A DNA stretch of 64,000 bases from Desulfovibrio mangrovi (GTDB lineage: Bacteria > Desulfobacterota > Desulfovibrionia > Desulfovibrionales > Desulfovibrionaceae): contig NZ_CP104208.1 of the NCBI RefSeq assembly GCF_026230175.1, positions 1,054,001 through 1,118,000 of the forward strand. Reading direction: 5' to 3'. The notes under the pieces are model-generated. The model saw only the letters and a program-made list of their open reading frames with translations. It searched no databases and was not told the DNA's origin. Positions within the stretch are counted from its first letter, which is position 1. Each line of letters opens with the position of its first letter. Positions 61,126 to 64,000 of this stretch are shown one piece after another. The translations under genes and the position numbers were made by a program.

Positions 61126-61848
61126 ATGACAACAATCAATTCAATCTCCATAGTTGTTCCCGTATATAACGAAGAAGACAACCTCCCCATTCTGTTCGCC
61201 GAAATCGATCGCGCCATGTCGCGCACCGACAAGGACTGGCATGTCATCTTTGTGGATGACGGCAGCAAGGACAGAAGCCTTGAGGTCATGCGTCAGCTTG
61301 CGGAAAAGCACAGCACCGTCCGCTACGTAGCCTTTGCCCAGAACTGCGGCCAGTCCGCAGGCTTCAAGGCCGGCTTCGATGCAGCAACCGGTGATGTTGT
61401 CGTCACCATGGACGCCGATCTTCAGAATGACCCTGCCGATATTCCTGCCATGCTCAAGGAGTACGAGCGCGGCTTTGACATGGTCATCGGCTGGCGCGCC
61501 AAGCGTCAGGACTCCATTGTAAAGAAGATCGTCTCCAAGATCGGCAACGGCATCCGCAACCGCCTGAGCAACGAAACCGTGAAGGATACCGGCTGCTCGC
61601 TCAAGGTGATGCGAACCAGCATGGCGCAGAGCATTCCCATGTTCACGGGCATGCACCGTTTCCTGCCCACGCTGATGAAGATGCAGGGAGCCACTGTTTC
61701 CGAAATCCGCGTCAACCACAGGGCACGCCAGCACGGTGTTTCCAAGTATGGCGTATGGGATCGTACCAAGGCTACCTTCTTCGATCTGCTTGCGATCCGC
61801 TGGATGCAGAGACGCTCCTTCCGGTACACGATCAAAGAACAGAAGTAA
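61126..61848 (+). CDS. Family 2 glycosyltransferase (DPM1/polyprenyl-phosphate type)
   Basis: A 240-residue GT-A enzyme: IVVPVYNEEDNLP at the start, FVDDGSKDRSLEVM, MDADLQNDP (DxD, about residues 95-103) and FLPTLMKMQGATVSEIRVNHRARQ split near 190-210. This is the form that transfers a sugar to a polyprenyl phosphate. It lacks the two C-terminal membrane helices of ArnC/GtrB proteins. The next genes encode membrane proteins, which may serve as its membrane partners. Confidence 0.92.
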   Translation: MTTINSISIVVPVYNEEDNLPILFAEIDRAMSRTDKDWHVIFVDDGSKDRSLEVMRQLAEKHSTVRYVAFAQNCGQSAGFKAGFDAATGDVVVTMDADLQNDPADIPAMLKEYERGFDMVIGWRAKRQDSIVKKIVSKIGNGIRNRLSNETVKDTGCSLKVMRTSMAQSIPMFTGMHRFLPTLMKMQGATVSEIRVNHRARQHGVSKYGVWDRTKATFFDLLAIRWMQRRSFRYTIKEQK

Positions 61849-61871
61849 CCGGACAAGGCGCAGGATACCGA

Positions 61872-62216
61872 ATGGAATTCTGGCTGCAATGGACAAGCAC
61901 ACTTCTCGGGGCGGCTCTGCAGGCCGCCTCTGTCATTCGGATTATCATCCAATCCGTCCGTAGCCGTGTTCCCTTCCCCGCTCCTTTCAGGTATGCGAAA
62001 AAAGGCAACGCGACTGCAGTTGCGTCCACCTGTGACCGGCTCTGGCTCGCCGTCTCCCAGAGCTCATGCATACTGATCGGACTCCCTGCCGTAATGGACA
62101 GAGATCCTGTCACCCTTGCAGGACAAATACTTCTGGCCTTCTTTTTCCATACCGACTTTCAACGCCGGAATCCGGTACAATCATTACCTGAGACAAGACA
62201 AGGATACATAGATTGA
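61872..62216 (+). CDS. Small membrane protein, possibly LABN-like
   Basis: A 114-residue protein from ATG 61872 (AGGA upstream), 23 bases after the glycosyltransferase. It has two or three hydrophobic segments and ends DPVTLAGQILLAFFFHTDFQRRNP, which resembles the DPVxxxGQ...RN end of the lipid-A-disaccharide synthase N-terminal (LABN) domain; its early QAASVIRIIIQSV fits the first helix of that domain. Similarity is partial. The order GT2, LABN-like, VTT is consistent with a lipid-linked sugar pathway. Its stop overlaps the next start. Confidence 0.65.
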   Translation: MEFWLQWTSTLLGAALQAASVIRIIIQSVRSRVPFPAPFRYAKKGNATAVASTCDRLWLAVSQSSCILIGLPAVMDRDPVTLAGQILLAFFFHTDFQRRNPVQSLPETRQGYID

Positions 62217-62884
62217 TCAACGCCAAGACCAGAAAGGCCATCCTCAAGGCCTTCTTCATATTCGCGGTGCTGGCAGCCGTCATATATCTGTTCAGAGTTT
62301 CCGGGCTGAACGAAGTGCTGGACAAGCACTGGATGGATGTCCACATCCGCGACCAAGGCCTTTCCGGCTATGTCCTCTTTCTGGCCATTGCCGCAGGCTT
62401 TACCGCAGCAGGCTTCCCCAGACAGATGATCAGCTTCTTTGCAGGATACGTCTTCGGCGCAGTGACCGGAACTGTTATGGGTACCGTGGGAACCGCCCTC
62501 GGCTGTGCCGTGGCGTTCTATTATGCCCGCTACGCCGGACGAGCAGCCATCGAACGCAAGCTGGGCAAAAAAACAGCCAAGCTCAACGCCTTCCTACAAC
62601 GCGAGCCCTTCCAGATGACCGTGGTCATCCGTCTGCTGCCTGTGGGCAGCAATATTCTGACCAACCTGCTGGCAGGCATCACCTCCATATCCTCCCTGTC
62701 CTTTCTCGGCGGCTCCACGCTGGGCTACATCCCCCAGACGTTCATCTTCGCCCTTCTGGGCAGCGGCGTTAATGTGGACCCAGTCTGGCGCACTACAGTC
62801 AGCGCGCTGCTCATGATCATATCCAGCCTGCTGGGATACCGGCTCTACAGAAAGTATCGCGTCGAATCCGAACTGGAATCATAA
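62213..62884 (+). CDS. VTT (TVP38/TMEM64, DedA-like) membrane protein
   Basis: A 223-residue membrane protein with five to six helices. The VTT core reads GFTAAGFPRQMISFFAGYVFG, then GTALGCAVAFYYARYAGR and VIRLLPVGSNILTNLLAGITSI (about residues 62-165). VTT/DedA proteins can act as lipid scramblases or undecaprenyl-phosphate translocases, which would fit the adjacent polyprenyl-phosphate glycosyltransferase. TTG start overlapping the previous TGA (TTGA), with AAGGA upstream. Confidence 0.9.
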   Translation: MINAKTRKAILKAFFIFAVLAAVIYLFRVSGLNEVLDKHWMDVHIRDQGLSGYVLFLAIAAGFTAAGFPRQMISFFAGYVFGAVTGTVMGTVGTALGCAVAFYYARYAGRAAIERKLGKKTAKLNAFLQREPFQMTVVIRLLPVGSNILTNLLAGITSISSLSFLGGSTLGYIPQTFIFALLGSGVNVDPVWRTTVSALLMIISSLLGYRLYRKYRVESELES

Positions 62885-62885
62885 A

Positions 62886-62920
62886 AAAAACGCCCCGCCG
62901 ATTATCGACGGGGCGTTTCA
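62886..62920 (+). terminator. Terminator of the GT2-VTT operon
   Basis: A 10-bp stem AAACGCCCCG/CGGGGCGTTT with an 11-base loop, directly after the VTT stop. Confidence 0.8.
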
Positions 62921-63040
62921 TATTTTGCGTAAATCGCACAATCCCAACGTCTTCGCCCCCCTTCCCTTCAACGCCCATAGCGGCATTCTTCCTGATTAAT
63001 GACAAGAACAGTTCGCTTCTGACGACGGTGAACAGGTACA

Positions 63041-63077
63041 AAAACACGCCCTGCCGCGATTAACGGCAGGGCGTGTT
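63041..63077 (-). terminator. Terminator of trkH
   Basis: A 14-bp perfect stem AACACGCCCTGCCG/CGGCAGGGCGTGTT with a seven-base loop, then TTTTT on the minus strand counting the stem end. Confidence 0.9.
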
Positions 63078-63106
63078 CTTTCTGGGATCCTGCTGGATAC
63101 TCAAGC

Positions 63107-64000
63107 CTACTTACGCCAGAACTCCGGCACAAAAAGGATGAATACAGTGTAAATCTCAAGACGGCCAAGCAACATGCACCATGTGAGAATCCATTTGGCC
63201 GCCAAAGGCAGATGCGCAAAGTTCTCCGCAGGGCCTACAGTCCCAAGACCGGGGCCAATGTTGCCGATACAGGCCGCCACTGCCGCAAAGGCCGTCAGCA
63301 CATCAATACCCAGCGCAGAGAGCAGGAAGCTTGAAACTACAAAGAGTGCCACATAGAGGATGAAAAAGCCCCATATGCCGGACATGACCTCAGCAGGTAC
63401 AATACGCCCCCCCAGCTTGATGTGCTTTACCGCTCTGGGGTGCACCAGCCTGAAAAGCTCATGGTAGCCCTGCTTCAGCAACAACAGGACACGCATGCAC
63501 TTGATACCACCGCCCGTTGAACCGGCGCAGCCGCCAAGAAACATGAGAAATAGCAGAAGCGCCTGCGGGAAAGGCAGCCACAATTCGTAGTCCGCCGTGG
63601 CAAAACCGGTTGTCGTGCAGATGGAAACCACCTGAAACGCGGCATACTGCAGGGATTCAGCCACGCCGGTTGCGTTGCGCCCGTAGATATAGACGGCAAT
63701 CAACCCGGTAAAAATGATCGTGGTGACTGTGTAGAAACGGAATTCGGAATCCTTCCAGAAACAACGCACATCGCCCAGAAGCGCCCTGTAATGCAGAGAG
63801 AAGTTGGCTCCGGCGATGAACATGAAAATGGTGATCACCCAGTGGATGTAGGCGCTGTCGTAGTGTCCGACCGAAGCATTCTTGGTGGAGAAACCACCCG
63901 TCGCCATGGTGCCGAACGTGTGGCAGATGGCGTCAAACAAGGTCATTCCGCCAACCATGAGCAGCAGGCACTGTGCGACGGAAATGCCCACATAGACCTT
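63107..64000 (-). CDS. trkH: TrkH/KtrB-family potassium uptake protein, N-terminus outside window
   Basis: The last 297 residues of a K+ transporter membrane subunit; the frame is open to the window edge. Three of the four selectivity-filter repeats are visible: MATGGFST, CTTTGFATAD and IGNIGPGLG, with GGCAGSTGGGIKCMR, the conserved TrkH intramembrane segment, between the last two. The C-terminus GRLEIYTVFILFVPEFWRK is typical. A TrkA/KtrA partner would lie upstream, beyond this window. Confidence 0.93.
   Translation of the reverse strand, partial: KVYVGISVAQCLLLMVGGMTLFDAICHTFGTMATGGFSTKNASVGHYDSAYIHWVITIFMFIAGANFSLHYRALLGDVRCFWKDSEFRFYTVTTIIFTGLIAVYIYGRNATGVAESLQYAAFQVVSICTTTGFATADYELWLPFPQALLLFLMFLGGCAGSTGGGIKCMRVLLLLKQGYHELFRLVHPRAVKHIKLGGRIVPAEVMSGIWGFFILYVALFVVSSFLLSALGIDVLTAFAAVAACIGNIGPGLGTVGPAENFAHLPLAAKWILTWCMLLGRLEIYTVFILFVPEFWRK

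Overview
The window is a contiguous stretch of about 55-57% GC chromosome from a sulfate-reducing Desulfovibrionaceae bacterium. The evidence is a complete tmc operon (transmembrane complex TmcABCD, known from Desulfovibrio), many multihaem c-type cytochromes, NrfHA with a sigma54 regulator beside it, an adenylate kinase with the metal-binding motif described for D. gigas, and a precorrin-2 dehydrogenase / HemX-like / hemA block. I see no phage, insertion sequence or CRISPR array. Gene density is high and most convergent pairs share strong intrinsic terminators. At least four genes probably start with TTG or GTG.

Layout. 1-4.9 kb: the start of an inositol-phosphatase-family gene, a GAF-domain gene abutting mreB, and a 575-residue protein I do not recognise. 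5-9.5 kb: gcvT, then the tight operon rsmE-rarA-glycosyltransferase-BON lipoprotein. 9.5-22 kb is a nitrogen-stress region: an octahaem HAO-like cytochrome with a NapC/NrfH-type quinol dehydrogenase, ettA, an acyltransferase, a TetR regulator, nrfHA, and divergently the haem-bearing hybrid kinase NrfS and the sigma54 activator NrfR. Between nrfH and nrfS lie a near-consensus sigma54 promoter and three regularly spaced TGTCA-N8-TGACA sites. 22-24 kb: a small hypothetical gene, gluQ and tRNA-Arg(CCT).

24-37 kb: the tmcDCBA operon runs on into a conserved hypothetical gene, a double universal stress protein, two single-domain response regulators and a REC-PAS-PAS kinase. Facing it is an Rrf2 regulator, a sensor kinase with two c-haem motifs, and a REC-kinase. 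37-48 kb: a small Cys-rich protein, a hypothetical, hsp20 with a Lon-like protease, greA, a parvulin, a five-domain S1 protein, an HtrA protease, hslU and argB. 48-53 kb: a chemoreceptor, a Cys-rich repeat protein and two glycosyltransferases. 53-58.5 kb: precorrin-2 dehydrogenase, HemX-like protein, hemA, a hypothetical, tilS and adk. 58.5-64 kb: ilvBN behind a Val-rich leader-peptide attenuator, tRNA-fMet, a GT2-small membrane protein-VTT cluster and part of trkH.

How they work together: the cytochromes and Tmc move electrons between the periplasm, the quinone pool and the cytoplasm. NrfHA, and probably the HAO-like pair, reduce nitrite and related nitrogen oxides to ammonium. Several kinases carry c-haem or Cys-rich PAS motifs, so redox or ligand sensing seems to be built into the signalling next to these respiratory complexes. 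The best new leads are the NrfR enhancer array, a candidate sigma54 promoter in front of the HAO-like operon, the paired Cys-PAS and dihaem sensors beside tmc, and the ilvBN attenuator.
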